DNA of 64,000 nucleotides from Paenarthrobacter aurescens. Lineage in GTDB: Bacteria > Actinomycetota > Actinomycetes > Actinomycetales > Micrococcaceae. Positions 55,098 to 63,415 of this stretch are shown here, in pieces. Position 1 is the stretch's first letter; each line of letters starts with the position of its first letter. The notes beneath the pieces were generated by a model. The model searched no databases and was not told the origin of the DNA. It saw only the letters and a program-made list of their open reading frames with translations. The stretch is from positions 338,358 to 402,357 of the forward strand of contig NZ_JAOEFX010000005.1 of assembly GCF_025421775.1 (NCBI RefSeq), written 5' to 3'. The position numbers and the translations under genes were made by a program.

Positions 55098-56326
55098 GAG
55101 ATATCAAGACGGAAGGAACCACCAGAGTGGCCGCATTGGGGACGCAGGACAAGGAACGGATTGCCAGGGCAGCCCTTGCCCGGCTTATGGAACCGCAGGA
55201 TTCTGTTGGCCTTGCTTTGGTAAGGACTCTGGGAGCCGTTGATGCCTTGGGGGTAGCCACTGGGGAGTTGGCTACGGGTCCCAGTGTGGAGCAGGAGATA
55301 TCCGCCTTGCTCGTGGAAGCAGGGGGACCGGCCTCATGGGCGGGACTTCCTGCCAGTCTTCGCCGATGGGCGCCCCGGGTTGCCGACCTCGCGCCGGACC
55401 GCGACCTGGAGACCATGCGCCGGCTGGGTGGCCGTTTGATCGTCCCTGGGGACGAATTATGGCCGGAGCAATTGGGGGACCTGGGCCTGCAGGAACCGTT
55501 GTGCTTGTGGTGGCGGGGACAGGAGCAGCCCCTGCCCCGTGCACGGCAAACCATTGCACTTGTGGGATCAAGGGACAGCACCAGCTACGGAGCGTCCGTT
55601 ACCGGTGACTTCGCTTATGGCTTGGCGCAGCGGGGATACACGGTAGTCTCCGGTGGCGCTTACGGCATCGACGCACATGCCCACCGCGGAGCCCTCAGCG
55701 GTGGCGTGGCCAGCGTGCCCACCATCGCGGTCATGGCCGGGGGAGTGGATCGGTACTACCCCTCCGGCAACGAGGACCTGCTCCGGGCGGTAAGCACTCA
55801 AGGGGCCGTCATTTCGGAGGTCCCCCCTGGATCCGCTCCAACCCGTTACAGGTTCCTGCAAAGGAACCGGATCATCGCAGCGTTAGCCTCCGTCACGGTG
55901 GTGGTGGAGGCCCGCTGGCGCTCGGGCGCCCTCAATACAGCCCATCACGCTGAATCGATCGGCAGGGTTGTTGCGGCAGTCCCCGGATCCATTCACAGCG
56001 CCAACTCGGCGGGCTGCCACCGGCTCTTCCGGGACGGGGGAGCCGTCTGCGTCACCGACGTTGGGGAAATCACTGAGCTTGCCGGTGAAATGGGGGAAAT
56101 GGGCAGTGGAGCAAAGGACGAGGGCTCGGCAGTGCATGACGGCTTGTCCTTGGAGGACCTCATTCTCCTCGACGCGCTGCCGCTCCGATCAGCCAGCTCG
56201 GTGGAGAAACTGACCGTAGTGGCGGGTCTAAGTCCGGACGCCGTGCGTGCGGGCCTTGGGCGCCTGGGACTGATGGGGCTGGCCGCCTCGGAACGCGGCG
56301 CCTGGAAACGGGCCAAAAATGCTTAG
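55094..56326 (+). CDS. dprA: DNA-processing protein DprA
   Basis: 410-residue DprA/Smf that loads RecA on incoming single-stranded DNA. The Rossmann-like core shows ALVGSRDSTSYG, VVSGGAYGIDAHAHRGAL, and SEVPPGSAPTRYRFLQRNRIIAALA; a C-terminal winged-helix (SVEKLTVVAGLSPDAVRAGL) follows. N-terminal SAM-like region about 20-90. Start ATG 55094 sits in ATGA overlap with the ComM-like gene. Presence of comM and dprA does not by itself prove natural competence. Confidence 0.94.
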   Translation: MRDIKTEGTTRVAALGTQDKERIARAALARLMEPQDSVGLALVRTLGAVDALGVATGELATGPSVEQEISALLVEAGGPASWAGLPASLRRWAPRVADLAPDRDLETMRRLGGRLIVPGDELWPEQLGDLGLQEPLCLWWRGQEQPLPRARQTIALVGSRDSTSYGASVTGDFAYGLAQRGYTVVSGGAYGIDAHAHRGALSGGVASVPTIAVMAGGVDRYYPSGNEDLLRAVSTQGAVISEVPPGSAPTRYRFLQRNRIIAALASVTVVVEARWRSGALNTAHHAESIGRVVAAVPGSIHSANSAGCHRLFRDGGAVCVTDVGEITELAGEMGEMGSGAKDEGSAVHDGLSLEDLILLDALPLRSASSVEKLTVVAGLSPDAVRAGLGRLGLMGLAASERGAWKRAKNA

Positions 56327-56357
56327 CCAGGGCTGGAAAGCATGTTGATACGCCGTG

Positions 56358-57314
56358 ATGGTCCTGGCTGCTGGCACAGTGGGAAGGGTGGACGGACAAT
56401 CTCTACCAACATCCCTGCTAAGCGCGGTGGACAGGTTTCGGCGATACCTGGAGGGCGAACGCGCGAGGTCTGCGCACACGGTGCGTGCCTATCTCGCCGA
56501 CGTCGAGAGTCTTCTGGGCTTTGCAGTGCAGGAGGGAGTCGATGAACTAGGGCAACTGGAGTTGGGAACCCTCCGGCGGTGGCTTGGGGCACAGAGTGAG
56601 GCCGGCATGGCCCGGGCAACCCTGGCTCGCCGGGCCGCAACGGCCAGGTCGTTCACTGGCTGGGCGCTCCGGGAAGAACTCATCGCCACGGACCCCGCAG
56701 TTCGTCTGCAGGCACCCAAACGGGACAAGTCCCTGCCAGGTGTGCTGCTGCAGCAGCAGGTGACCCGGATGGTGGACGACCTGACCACAGCGGCCGCAGA
56801 CGGTGGGCCCATGGCGGTGCGCAACAGGGCGATGGTGGAACTTCTTTATGCCACAGGAGTTCGCGTGGGCGAACTGGCCGGGCTGGACATCGACGACCTT
56901 GATCCGGACCGAAGGACACTCCGGGTTCTGGGAAAGGGAAATAAAGAACGCACTGTGCCGTACGGTGTGCCCGCAGCGGTGGCGGTCGATGACTGGCTCA
57001 GGCGGGGCCGTCCTGCAGTGATGACTGCCGTCAGTGGACCTGCGCTCTTCCTGGGAGTGCGGGGCAACCGCGTTGATCCGCGCCAAATCCGTGCAGTGGT
57101 CAGCGAGTTGCTGCAGGCACTCGGCGACACCTCGGCCACCGGGCCGCATGCACTCAGGCACAGCGCGGCTACCCACCTTCTGGATGGGGGAGCGGACCTG
57201 CGTGCTGTTCAGGAAATTCTTGGTCACAGCAGTCTGGCCACCACGCAGATCTACACCCATGTTTCGGTTGACCGGCTCCGGAAAAGCTACCAGCAGGCAC
57301 ACCCGCGTGCCTGA
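56358..57314 (+). CDS. xerC: Tyrosine recombinase XerC
   Basis: 318-residue tyrosine recombinase that resolves chromosome dimers at dif. SAM-like core-binding domain (about 10-110, RFRRYLEGERARSAHTVRAY) and catalytic domain with Arg (ATGVRVGEL), Lys (GKGNKERTVPY), HxxR (GPHALRHSAATHLL), His (LGHSSLATTQIY) and Tyr. The start is uncertain among ATG 56358 and GTG 56379/56388; none has a convincing ribosome site. Last gene of the rnhB-to-xerC run. Confidence 0.92.
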   Translation: MVLAAGTVGRVDGQSLPTSLLSAVDRFRRYLEGERARSAHTVRAYLADVESLLGFAVQEGVDELGQLELGTLRRWLGAQSEAGMARATLARRAATARSFTGWALREELIATDPAVRLQAPKRDKSLPGVLLQQQVTRMVDDLTTAAADGGPMAVRNRAMVELLYATGVRVGELAGLDIDDLDPDRRTLRVLGKGNKERTVPYGVPAAVAVDDWLRRGRPAVMTAVSGPALFLGVRGNRVDPRQIRAVVSELLQALGDTSATGPHALRHSAATHLLDGGADLRAVQEILGHSSLATTQIYTHVSVDRLRKSYQQAHPRA

Positions 57315-57398
57315 ACATGACCCCGAAAGTGCCGCACTGGCGGAAACGGGCAGCGTACGGCAAAATGAAAGCACCACGGGGAAACCTTCAATTCACGG

Positions 57399-57426
57399 TT
57401 GAGGGTTAGATCTGTGCCAATATCGT
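57399..57426 (+). promoter_or_regulatory. Putative promoter of DUF3145 gene
   Basis: TTGAGG (57399-57404), 16-bp spacer, TATCGT (57421-57426) in the 238-bp gap after xerC. Leader about 120 nt. Confidence 0.35.
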
Positions 57427-57552
57427 TAGTAGTACTGCACACAACTAAATAGCCTGTCAGGGCCCACATGAGTTTCATGGCATCCGGCAGCAACAGCAAG
57501 CATCCAGGCAGAGGTCGTTGGGGAAGACGTACCTACAGCTATGGAGGATGGA

Positions 57553-58056
57553 ATGTCTGTTGCAACAACCCGCGGTGTCCTGTTTGTGCACTCGGCCCCT
57601 ACGGCGCTTTGCCCGCACGTCGAGTGGGCCATCGGATCGGTCGTGGACAAGCGAACCGATCTTGAGTGGACCCCTCAGCCCGCCGCGCCCGGAATGTTCC
57701 GGGCCGAGTTGTCGTGGACCGGGACGCCGGGTACCGGCGCCCAGTTGGCGTCGGCTCTGCGTGGCTGGGCGCACCTGCGCTACGAAGTCACAGAAGAGCC
57801 GAGTCAAGGGGTAGATGGTGCACGTTGGTCGCACACCCCTGAGCTCGGTATTTTCCATGCCGTCACGGACGTGCACGGCAACATCATGGTGACTGAAGAC
57901 CGTATCCGTTACGCATACGAGTCCGGCGCAGGAGATCCCTCAGCTGTGTACCACGAACTGTCGCTGGCGCTGGGTGAAGCGTGGGATGAGGAGCTTGAGC
58001 CCTTCCGCCATGCAGCCGAAGGTGCCCCCGTCCGCTGGTTGCACCAAGTCGGCTAG
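57553..58056 (+). CDS. DUF3145 family protein
   Basis: 167-residue actinobacterial protein of unknown function. Characteristic opening TRGVLFVHSAPTALCPHVEWA, then AQLASALRGWAHLRYEVTEEP and IRYAYESGAGDPSAVYHELSLALGEAWD. ATG 57553 (MSVATTRG) has GGAGG 5 bases upstream, better than ATG 57541. Monocistronic between xerC and a shared terminator. Confidence 0.9.
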   Translation: MSVATTRGVLFVHSAPTALCPHVEWAIGSVVDKRTDLEWTPQPAAPGMFRAELSWTGTPGTGAQLASALRGWAHLRYEVTEEPSQGVDGARWSHTPELGIFHAVTDVHGNIMVTEDRIRYAYESGAGDPSAVYHELSLALGEAWDEELEPFRHAAEGAPVRWLHQVG

Positions 58057-58087
58057 CGGCAACACTTAAAGCTCCACCCCCATAGCA

Positions 58088-58125
58088 ATGAGGAGGGCCC
58101 CACCTGATGGTGGGGCCCTCCTCAT
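58088..58125. terminator. Bidirectional terminator, DUF3145 / fabF
   Basis: Perfect 17-bp stem ATGAGGAGGGCCCCACC (58088-58104) with its complement at 58109-58125, TGAT loop. Lies between convergent genes. Confidence 0.9.
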
Positions 58126-58168
58126 GTCAGTAGTGTTCTGGAGGCCTGTGGGCCACGGACAGGCGTCG

Positions 58169-59404
58169 CTAGACGTTCCTGACCGCAATGACGGCGTTGT
58201 GTCCGCCGAAGCCGAAGGAGTTGCTCAGCGCCACGATATCCCCGGTGGGGAGGTCGCGAACTGACGTTACAACGTCGAGGGGGATCTCCGGATCCTGGTT
58301 CTCGAGGTTGATGGTGACTGGTGCTTTCCGCTCATAGACGGCCAGCACGGTCAGCACAGCTTCAACGGCCCCGGAAGCGCCCAGGAGGTGGCCCATCTGG
58401 GACTTGGTGGCGGATACCGCCACATTGTCCACGTGGGTCCCCAGAGCGGCACGGAGCGCCGTGTATTCGGGCTTGTCACCTACAGGGGTGGACGTGGCAT
58501 GCGCATTGACATGCACTACGTCCTCTGCCTGGATACGGCCATCAAACATGGCAGCCTTCAGGGCACGCGTTGCACCCAGGCCCTCGGGGTCCGGTGCCGT
58601 GATGTGGTAAGCATCCGCAGTTACCGATGTGCCAGCGAGTTCGGCGTAGATGCGCGCTCCACGGGCGATGGCGTGCTCTTCGGCTTCGAGGACCAGGGCA
58701 CCGGCGCCTTCACCCATGACAAAGCCGTCACGGTCGATGTCGTACGGGCGGGAAGCGCGCTCCGGCTCGTCATTTCGACGGGAGAGGGCCTGCATGGAGG
58801 AGAACGCGGCCAAAGGCATCGGGTGGATGGCCGCTTCGGCGCCACCGCATACCACCACGTCTGCCTTGCCGGAACGGATCAGGTCCAGGCCAAGGTGGAG
58901 GGCTTCAGTGCCGGAGGCACAGGCAGAAACAGGAGTGTGCGCGCCAGCGCGGGCACCGAGGTCGAGGCTGACAGCGGCCGCCACGCCGTTGGGCATCAGC
59001 ATGGGGACGGTCATGGGCAGGACCCTGCGGGGGCCCTTGTCCCGGAGCGTGTCCCAGGCGTCCAGCAGCGTCCAGACGCCACCGATGCCGGTGGCGAAAG
59101 CAACTGCCAGGCGGTCGTGGTCGATCTCTTCGATCCCGGAGTCAGACCATGCTTCACGGGCTGCGATGACACCAAACTGCGTGGAGGGGTCCATGCGCTT
59201 GGCCTCAACGCGGCTCAGGACCTCAAGGGCCGGCGTAGAGGCCCGGGCAGCAAAGTGGACGGGGAGGTCGTACTTGGCCACCCACTCGTCGCCGAGCGTG
59301 CGGGCGCCGGACACCCCTTTCAGCGCGTTCTGCCACATTGTGGGTACGTCGCCGCCGATGGGAGTGGTGGCCCCCAGACCGGTTATGACTACTTTGCGTG
59401 CCAT
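58169..59404 (-). CDS. fabF: 3-oxoacyl-ACP synthase II
   Basis: 411-residue elongating ketosynthase of type II fatty-acid synthesis, condensing malonyl-ACP with acyl-ACP. Catalytic Cys162 (VSACASGTEAL), His302 (VNAHATSTPVGD), Lys334 and His339 (TKSQMGHLLGASGA). ATG 59404 begins MARKVVITGLGATTPIGGD, the family N-terminus; the reading from 59449 is too long. Last gene of fabD-fabH-acpP-fabF, separated from acpP by 133 bp holding a strong hairpin. Confidence 0.96.
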   Translation of the reverse strand: MARKVVITGLGATTPIGGDVPTMWQNALKGVSGARTLGDEWVAKYDLPVHFAARASTPALEVLSRVEAKRMDPSTQFGVIAAREAWSDSGIEEIDHDRLAVAFATGIGGVWTLLDAWDTLRDKGPRRVLPMTVPMLMPNGVAAAVSLDLGARAGAHTPVSACASGTEALHLGLDLIRSGKADVVVCGGAEAAIHPMPLAAFSSMQALSRRNDEPERASRPYDIDRDGFVMGEGAGALVLEAEEHAIARGARIYAELAGTSVTADAYHITAPDPEGLGATRALKAAMFDGRIQAEDVVHVNAHATSTPVGDKPEYTALRAALGTHVDNVAVSATKSQMGHLLGASGAVEAVLTVLAVYERKAPVTINLENQDPEIPLDVVTSVRDLPTGDIVALSNSFGFGGHNAVIAVRNV

Positions 59405-59484
59405 GCGATCACTCTCTGTCGGATCAGCCGTTCCGCCTGCAGGTTTCACAGGGGAAAGCTAGAAAATCTTTGGGCGTTACTGCG

Positions 59485-59526
59485 GCTGTGCCGGGCACGG
59501 GGATAAGAATCCCGGCCCGGCACAGC
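59485..59526 (-). terminator. Hairpin between acpP and fabF
   Basis: Perfect 11-bp stem, GCTGTGCCGGG (59485-59495) with CCCGGCACAGC (59516-59526), and an inner GGGAT/ATCCC stem. It begins 12 bases after the acpP stop on the minus strand. U tract is weak, so partial termination or mRNA 3'-end protection is likely rather than full termination. Confidence 0.6.
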
Positions 59527-59537
59527 TGGTGTCAGGA

Positions 59538-59783
59538 CTAGGCCTGGGCGTTGGCGATGAAGCTGACAGCGTCGCCGACGGTCTTGAGGTTCTTGACCTC
59601 TTCGTCGGGGATGCGAACGCCGAACTTCTCTTCAGCGTTGACCACGATGGTCATCATGGAGATGGAGTCGATGTCCAGGTCCTCGGTGAAGGACTTGTCC
59701 AGCTCCACGGCTTCGGTGGCGAGGCCGGTTTCTTCGTTGACGATTTCAGCCAGGCCGGCCAGGATTTCTTCGTTGCTAGCCAT
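59538..59783 (-). CDS. acpP: Acyl carrier protein
   Basis: 81-residue carrier of fatty-acyl intermediates. The 4'-phosphopantetheine attachment Ser40 lies in DLDIDSISMMTIV, with Ile instead of the common Leu after Ser, then acidic helix II-III residues (NAEEKFGVRIPDEEVKNLKT). ATG 59783 has AGGAG upstream. A small stem AAACCG...CGGTTT (59830-59847) lies in the 116-bp gap to fabH. Confidence 0.96.
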   Translation of the reverse strand: MASNEEILAGLAEIVNEETGLATEAVELDKSFTEDLDIDSISMMTIVVNAEEKFGVRIPDEEVKNLKTVGDAVSFIANAQA

Positions 59784-59899
59784 TGTTGGCTCCTTTTCTT
59801 GTTGTACCGGCTACTGCCGGAAAGGGGGCAAACCGCGGTTACGGTTTGGGTTTGTAAGTCGTATTCAGTTGGCTGGAGGCCACCAGGGCTTGTCCAGGT

Positions 59900-60961
59900 C
59901 TACGGCAGGACCACTACCTGGGCGCCGAAGACCAGCCCGGCGCCGAAGCCGATCTGCAGGGCAAGGCCGCCGCTCAGTTCAGGATTTTCCTGCAGCAAGC
60001 GGTGCGTTGCCAGCGGGATGGACGCCGCAGAGGTGTTGCCCGCCTGGGCGATGTCGCGGCCGATGACAACGGATTCGGGAAGCTTCAGCTTCTTGACCAT
60101 CTCGTCGATGATGCGCATGTTCGCCTGGTGGGGAACGAATGCAGCGAGGTCGGTGGCTTCGATTCCGGCAGCATCCAATGCCTGCTGCGCTACCTTCGCC
60201 ATTTCCCAAACGGCCCAGCGGAACACGGTCTGGCCGTCCTGGCGCAGGGTTGGCCAAACGTCCTGGGTGGCAGAAAGAATGGCGGGGTCGTCGATTTCGT
60301 CCGAGTGGCGGGCGGATTCGCCGAGCTTCTTGACGTCTTCCAACGAGTGGGTCATGCCGATGGCATCCCACTTGCTGCCGTCGGAGCCCCACACGGAAGG
60401 TCCGATGCCGGGAGTGTCGGATGGGCCGACCACCACAGCACCGGCACCGTCGCCGAGGAGGAAGGAGATGGTGCGCTCGTGGTTGTCGATGACGTCGGAG
60501 AGCTTCTCGGCGCCGACGACGAGGACATACTCGGCCGCGCCGGAGCGGACCAGGGCATCTGCCTGGGCCACGCCGTAGCAGTACCCCGCACAGGCAGCCG
60601 AGATATCGAAGGCGGGTGCCGGCGTCGCGCCCAAACGCTCTGTGAGCGCGGCGGCAGCCGACGGCGTCGCGTAAGGGTGGGTCACGGTTGAGACGATGAC
60701 AGCGCCCAGCTGGGAGGGCTCGATGCCTGCCTGCTGGATTGCCTCACGGGCAGCGCCCTCGGCCATGTCGATCACGCTGACATCTGCGGCTGCGCGATGT
60801 CGTGTGATGATGCCGGTGCGCTGGCGGATCCACTCGTCCGAGGAGTCGATCCACTGGCAAACGTCGTCGTTGGTAACGATGACGTCGGGGCGGTATGCGC
60901 CGATGCCCAGAATGCGGGCATTCTCGTTGACAGCGGCCTTCTTGAGTACGGGAGCGCTCAC
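59900..60961 (-). CDS. fabH: 3-oxoacyl-ACP synthase III
   Basis: 353-residue initiating ketosynthase that condenses acyl-CoA primers with malonyl-ACP. Triad Cys124 (SAACAGYCYG), His278 (VPHQANMR) and Asn309 (AGNTSAAS). In actinobacteria FabH often prefers branched primers, but that is not visible here. ATG overlaps the fabD stop by 4 bp. Confidence 0.95.
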   Translation of the reverse strand: MSAPVLKKAAVNENARILGIGAYRPDVIVTNDDVCQWIDSSDEWIRQRTGIITRHRAAADVSVIDMAEGAAREAIQQAGIEPSQLGAVIVSTVTHPYATPSAAAALTERLGATPAPAFDISAACAGYCYGVAQADALVRSGAAEYVLVVGAEKLSDVIDNHERTISFLLGDGAGAVVVGPSDTPGIGPSVWGSDGSKWDAIGMTHSLEDVKKLGESARHSDEIDDPAILSATQDVWPTLRQDGQTVFRWAVWEMAKVAQQALDAAGIEATDLAAFVPHQANMRIIDEMVKKLKLPESVVIGRDIAQAGNTSAASIPLATHRLLQENPELSGGLALQIGFGAGLVFGAQVVVLP

Positions 60962-61887
60962 GCCTGTCCCTCCAATTCAGCAAAGAGTGCCAGAGCCGCG
61001 GAAAGGTCGTCCGGGGTTTTGACAGCAACGGTCTTGACGCCAGGCATGCCGCGCTTGGCCAGGCCCGCGAGGGTGCCGGCAGGCGCAAGTTCAATGACAC
61101 CGGTGACGCCGCGTTCAACGAGCGTTTCCATGCACAGGTCCCAGCGGACGGGGCGGGACACTTGGGCGATCAGACTTTCGACGGCGGCATCTCCTGCCGT
61201 GACTTCCTTGCCGTCGTAGTTCGACAACAGGGGAACTGCGGGGTTCTGTGGTGACAAGGACGGCTTCAGGGATTCGAGCGCGCTGACTGCCGGTGCCATG
61301 TGCGAGGTGTGGAATGCGCCTGCGACCTTGAGGGGGATCACGCGTGCCTTGGCCGGCGGGTTATCTGCCAGGGCTTTCAATTGCTCGAAAGTGCCTGCCG
61401 CAACCGTTTGTCCGGCGCCGTTGACGTTGGCCGGCGTCGCGCCGGAAGCTTCAATGGCTGCCAGGACCTCGGCGGGGTCACCGCCCACTACCGCACTCAT
61501 GCCCGTAGGGGTCACCGCAGCTGCCGCGGCCATGCTGTTGGCCCGCTCGCGGACGAAGGCCATTGCTTCGGCTTCGGTAAGGACGCCCGCGAGGGCGGCG
61601 GCCGTGATTTCACCGACGGAGTGGCCGGCGAGAATAACGGGAAGGGTGCTGAGCTCTACATCGAACAAGGACTTGGCAGCTACGAGGCCCGCCGCAACAA
61701 TCAGTGGCTGCGCTACCGCGGTGTCCTTGATGGTCTCTTCGTCCGAGGCGGTGCCGTGGGCCTTGAGGTCAATGCCTGCGATCTCGCTCAGGGCGGCCAA
61801 TTGGCCTTCGACGGAGGGGAGTTCCAGCCAAGGGGCCAAAAATCCGGGGGTCTGGGAGCCCTGTCCAGGGCAGACGATTGCAAGCAC
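60958..61887 (-). CDS. fabD: Malonyl-CoA:ACP transacylase
   Basis: 309 residues, transfers malonyl from CoA to ACP. Catalytic Ser90 in LAGHSVGE and His196 in AFHTSHMAP. Start GTG 61887 gives MLAIVCPGQGSQTPG, the family N-terminus, with a GGAAAG site; the longer reading from 61920 is unsupported. First gene of the fab operon; the 88 bp before it hold two inverted repeats likely bound by FasR. Confidence 0.95.
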   Translation of the reverse strand: MLAIVCPGQGSQTPGFLAPWLELPSVEGQLAALSEIAGIDLKAHGTASDEETIKDTAVAQPLIVAAGLVAAKSLFDVELSTLPVILAGHSVGEITAAALAGVLTEAEAMAFVRERANSMAAAAAVTPTGMSAVVGGDPAEVLAAIEASGATPANVNGAGQTVAAGTFEQLKALADNPPAKARVIPLKVAGAFHTSHMAPAVSALESLKPSLSPQNPAVPLLSNYDGKEVTAGDAAVESLIAQVSRPVRWDLCMETLVERGVTGVIELAPAGTLAGLAKRGMPGVKTVAVKTPDDLSAALALFAELEGQA

Positions 61888-61920
61888 GTATCCAGCTTTC
61901 CAAATTGCCACGTGATCCAC

Positions 61921-61938
61921 TGGTGTTTTGGTACACCA
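61921..61938. promoter_or_regulatory. Inverted repeat in fabD promoter region
   Basis: TGGTGT-TTTGGT-ACACCA, perfect 6-bp arms, 34-51 bp upstream of the fabD GTG. Could be part of the promoter or a second regulator site. Confidence 0.4.
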
Positions 61939-61954
61939 AGCTCACTGGGTCAGT

Positions 61955-61971
61955 TTGTAGGAAGTCTACAA
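61955..61971. promoter_or_regulatory. Putative FasR site upstream of fabD
   Basis: TTGTAGGAAGTCTACAA: perfect TTGTAG/CTACAA arms around 5 bp, 68-84 bp upstream of the fabD GTG. A 14/17 match lies upstream of fasR itself (63257-63273). Confidence 0.55.
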
Positions 61972-61975
61972 CGGT

Positions 61976-63220
61976 TCAGTTCTGTGAACGCGATGCGTGA
62001 CGTTCGGGAGCGGCTTTCGGTTGAGCCGAAAGCCGGCCTACCACGAGGGCGGTTTGCAGCACAAAGGCCTCCCTTGGAAGGAGCGGGTCCCACCCTGTCA
62101 CGTCGCAGACGCGCTTCAAACGGTAGCGCACCGTATTGGCGTGGACGAACAGTTCCCGGGCTGTGGCCTCCAAGGAATGCCCCAGCTCAAGGTAGGTTCC
62201 CAGCGTCTCCACCAAGCCGTTGGAGGCGGCCAGCAGAGGCCTGTAGATGTTCTTGATGAGTGACCTGCGCGCAGCATCGTCGCCGGAAACAACCCGTTCG
62301 GGAAGCAAGTCATCGGCAGCAACGGGCCGTGGAGCCGAGGGCCATGCCCGGGCGGCGGTGAGCCCCGCGAATGCCGCTTGGGCTGAACTGCTCGCTTCCA
62401 GGAGCGAGCCCGCCTCCGGCCCATAAACAACGGCGCCAGGCGCAAAAAGCTCACTGAGCTTGAGGTAGGCGGTGTCCCTGTCGTTGACACCACCCAGTAT
62501 CAGGATCAGCCGGTCGCCTTGAATTCCCACCAAGGCGTCCTCGGCGAAACGCCCGGCAGTCCGGCGCAGTTCGCTGACGTAACTGGCGCTCGGTTCCGAC
62601 GGCGAATTGCCCACCATGACGGTGAAGCGCTCCTGCGCTTTCCAGCCGAGGGCCGCAATCCTGGACCTCAAGGCATCGGTGTTCTCTCCACGCAGAATGG
62701 CGTCGACGATCAGCGCTTCCAGACGGGTGTCCCACGAACCGCGGGACTCGGCGGCCCTCGCATAGACGTCCGCGGCCGCGAATGCCACTTCGCGCGAATA
62801 CCGAAGCACGGCCTCACGCAAGGAAGGTTGATCCGATTCCGGCGCGATGACGGGAACTTGGTCCTCGACGACTTCAACGACGATGCGGATCAGTTGGAGG
62901 GCCTTTTGGAGGCTGATGGAGCGCGTCAGCTCCGTCGGGGCGTTGCCAAAGACGTCCGTGAGAATCCACGACGGCGAACTTGGCCGTTCGTACCACGTCA
63001 CAAACGCGGCGATTCCGTTTTGGGCAACCAGGCCCAACGCTGAGCGCTCATCCGAACTCAGGCGGCTGTACCAAGGCAGCGACTTCTCGAGTTGGCGCAT
63101 GGTGCTGGTGGACAGTTGGCCCACGTTGGCGCGGAGCTGCCGCAGAGTCTCGGCCTTTTCCGGCGACAATGCCTGGGTTGCTGCCTTGCGCTTGGAAGTT
63201 GTTTTGGTCGGCTCTGCCAT
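61976..63220 (-). CDS. fasR: PucR-type transcriptional activator FasR
   Basis: 414-residue regulator. C-terminal PucR helix-turn-helix at about 352-376 (FVHANTVRYRLKRVCDVTG), a GGDEF-like central region, and an N-terminal domain with IVVEVVEDQVPVIA. FasR of Streptomyces activates the adjacent fabD-fabH-acpP-fabF operon; gene order here is the same (aceE-fasR-fabD). ATG 63220 (MAEPTKTTSKRK) is preferred over the reading from 63256. A site-like 17-mer lies 37-53 bp upstream of its start, suggesting autoregulation. Confidence 0.9.
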   Translation of the reverse strand: MAEPTKTTSKRKAATQALSPEKAETLRQLRANVGQLSTSTMRQLEKSLPWYSRLSSDERSALGLVAQNGIAAFVTWYERPSSPSWILTDVFGNAPTELTRSISLQKALQLIRIVVEVVEDQVPVIAPESDQPSLREAVLRYSREVAFAAADVYARAAESRGSWDTRLEALIVDAILRGENTDALRSRIAALGWKAQERFTVMVGNSPSEPSASYVSELRRTAGRFAEDALVGIQGDRLILILGGVNDRDTAYLKLSELFAPGAVVYGPEAGSLLEASSSAQAAFAGLTAARAWPSAPRPVAADDLLPERVVSGDDAARRSLIKNIYRPLLAASNGLVETLGTYLELGHSLEATARELFVHANTVRYRLKRVCDVTGWDPLLPREAFVLQTALVVGRLSAQPKAAPERHASRSQN

Positions 63221-63256
63221 GCAATGAGCATACGGCCCATCCCGGGCAAGCTCCAT

Positions 63257-63273
63257 TTGTGAGAAGGCTACAA
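63257..63273. promoter_or_regulatory. Putative FasR site upstream of fasR
   Basis: TTGTGAGAAGGCTACAA, identical at 14 of 17 positions to the palindrome before fabD and in the same orientation and strand. Confidence 0.5.
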
Positions 63274-63330
63274 CTGACGTTGTTGCTGATCACGTGCAGT
63301 TGAAGCATTCCCGTACCTGGTTAAACCCCG

Positions 63331-63364
63331 ACGGCGGCCCCCACCCGAGGGTGGAAGCCGCCGT
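63331..63364 (-). terminator. Terminator of aceE
   Basis: Outer arms ACGGCGGC (63331-63338) and GCCGCCGT (63357-63364) with an inner CCAC/GTGG pair. About 52 bp after the aceE stop on the minus strand. Confidence 0.65.
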
Positions 63365-63415
63365 TGAGGATATTACTGGCGTAGCTCTGCTTACCGGACT
63401 GCGTCAGGCAAGTGG

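Noticed and set aside
59662..59676. ACP with Ser-Ile instead of Ser-Leu as a defective or specialised carrier
   Set aside because: The Ser40 context and operon position are those of the housekeeping ACP; Ile is a conservative change.
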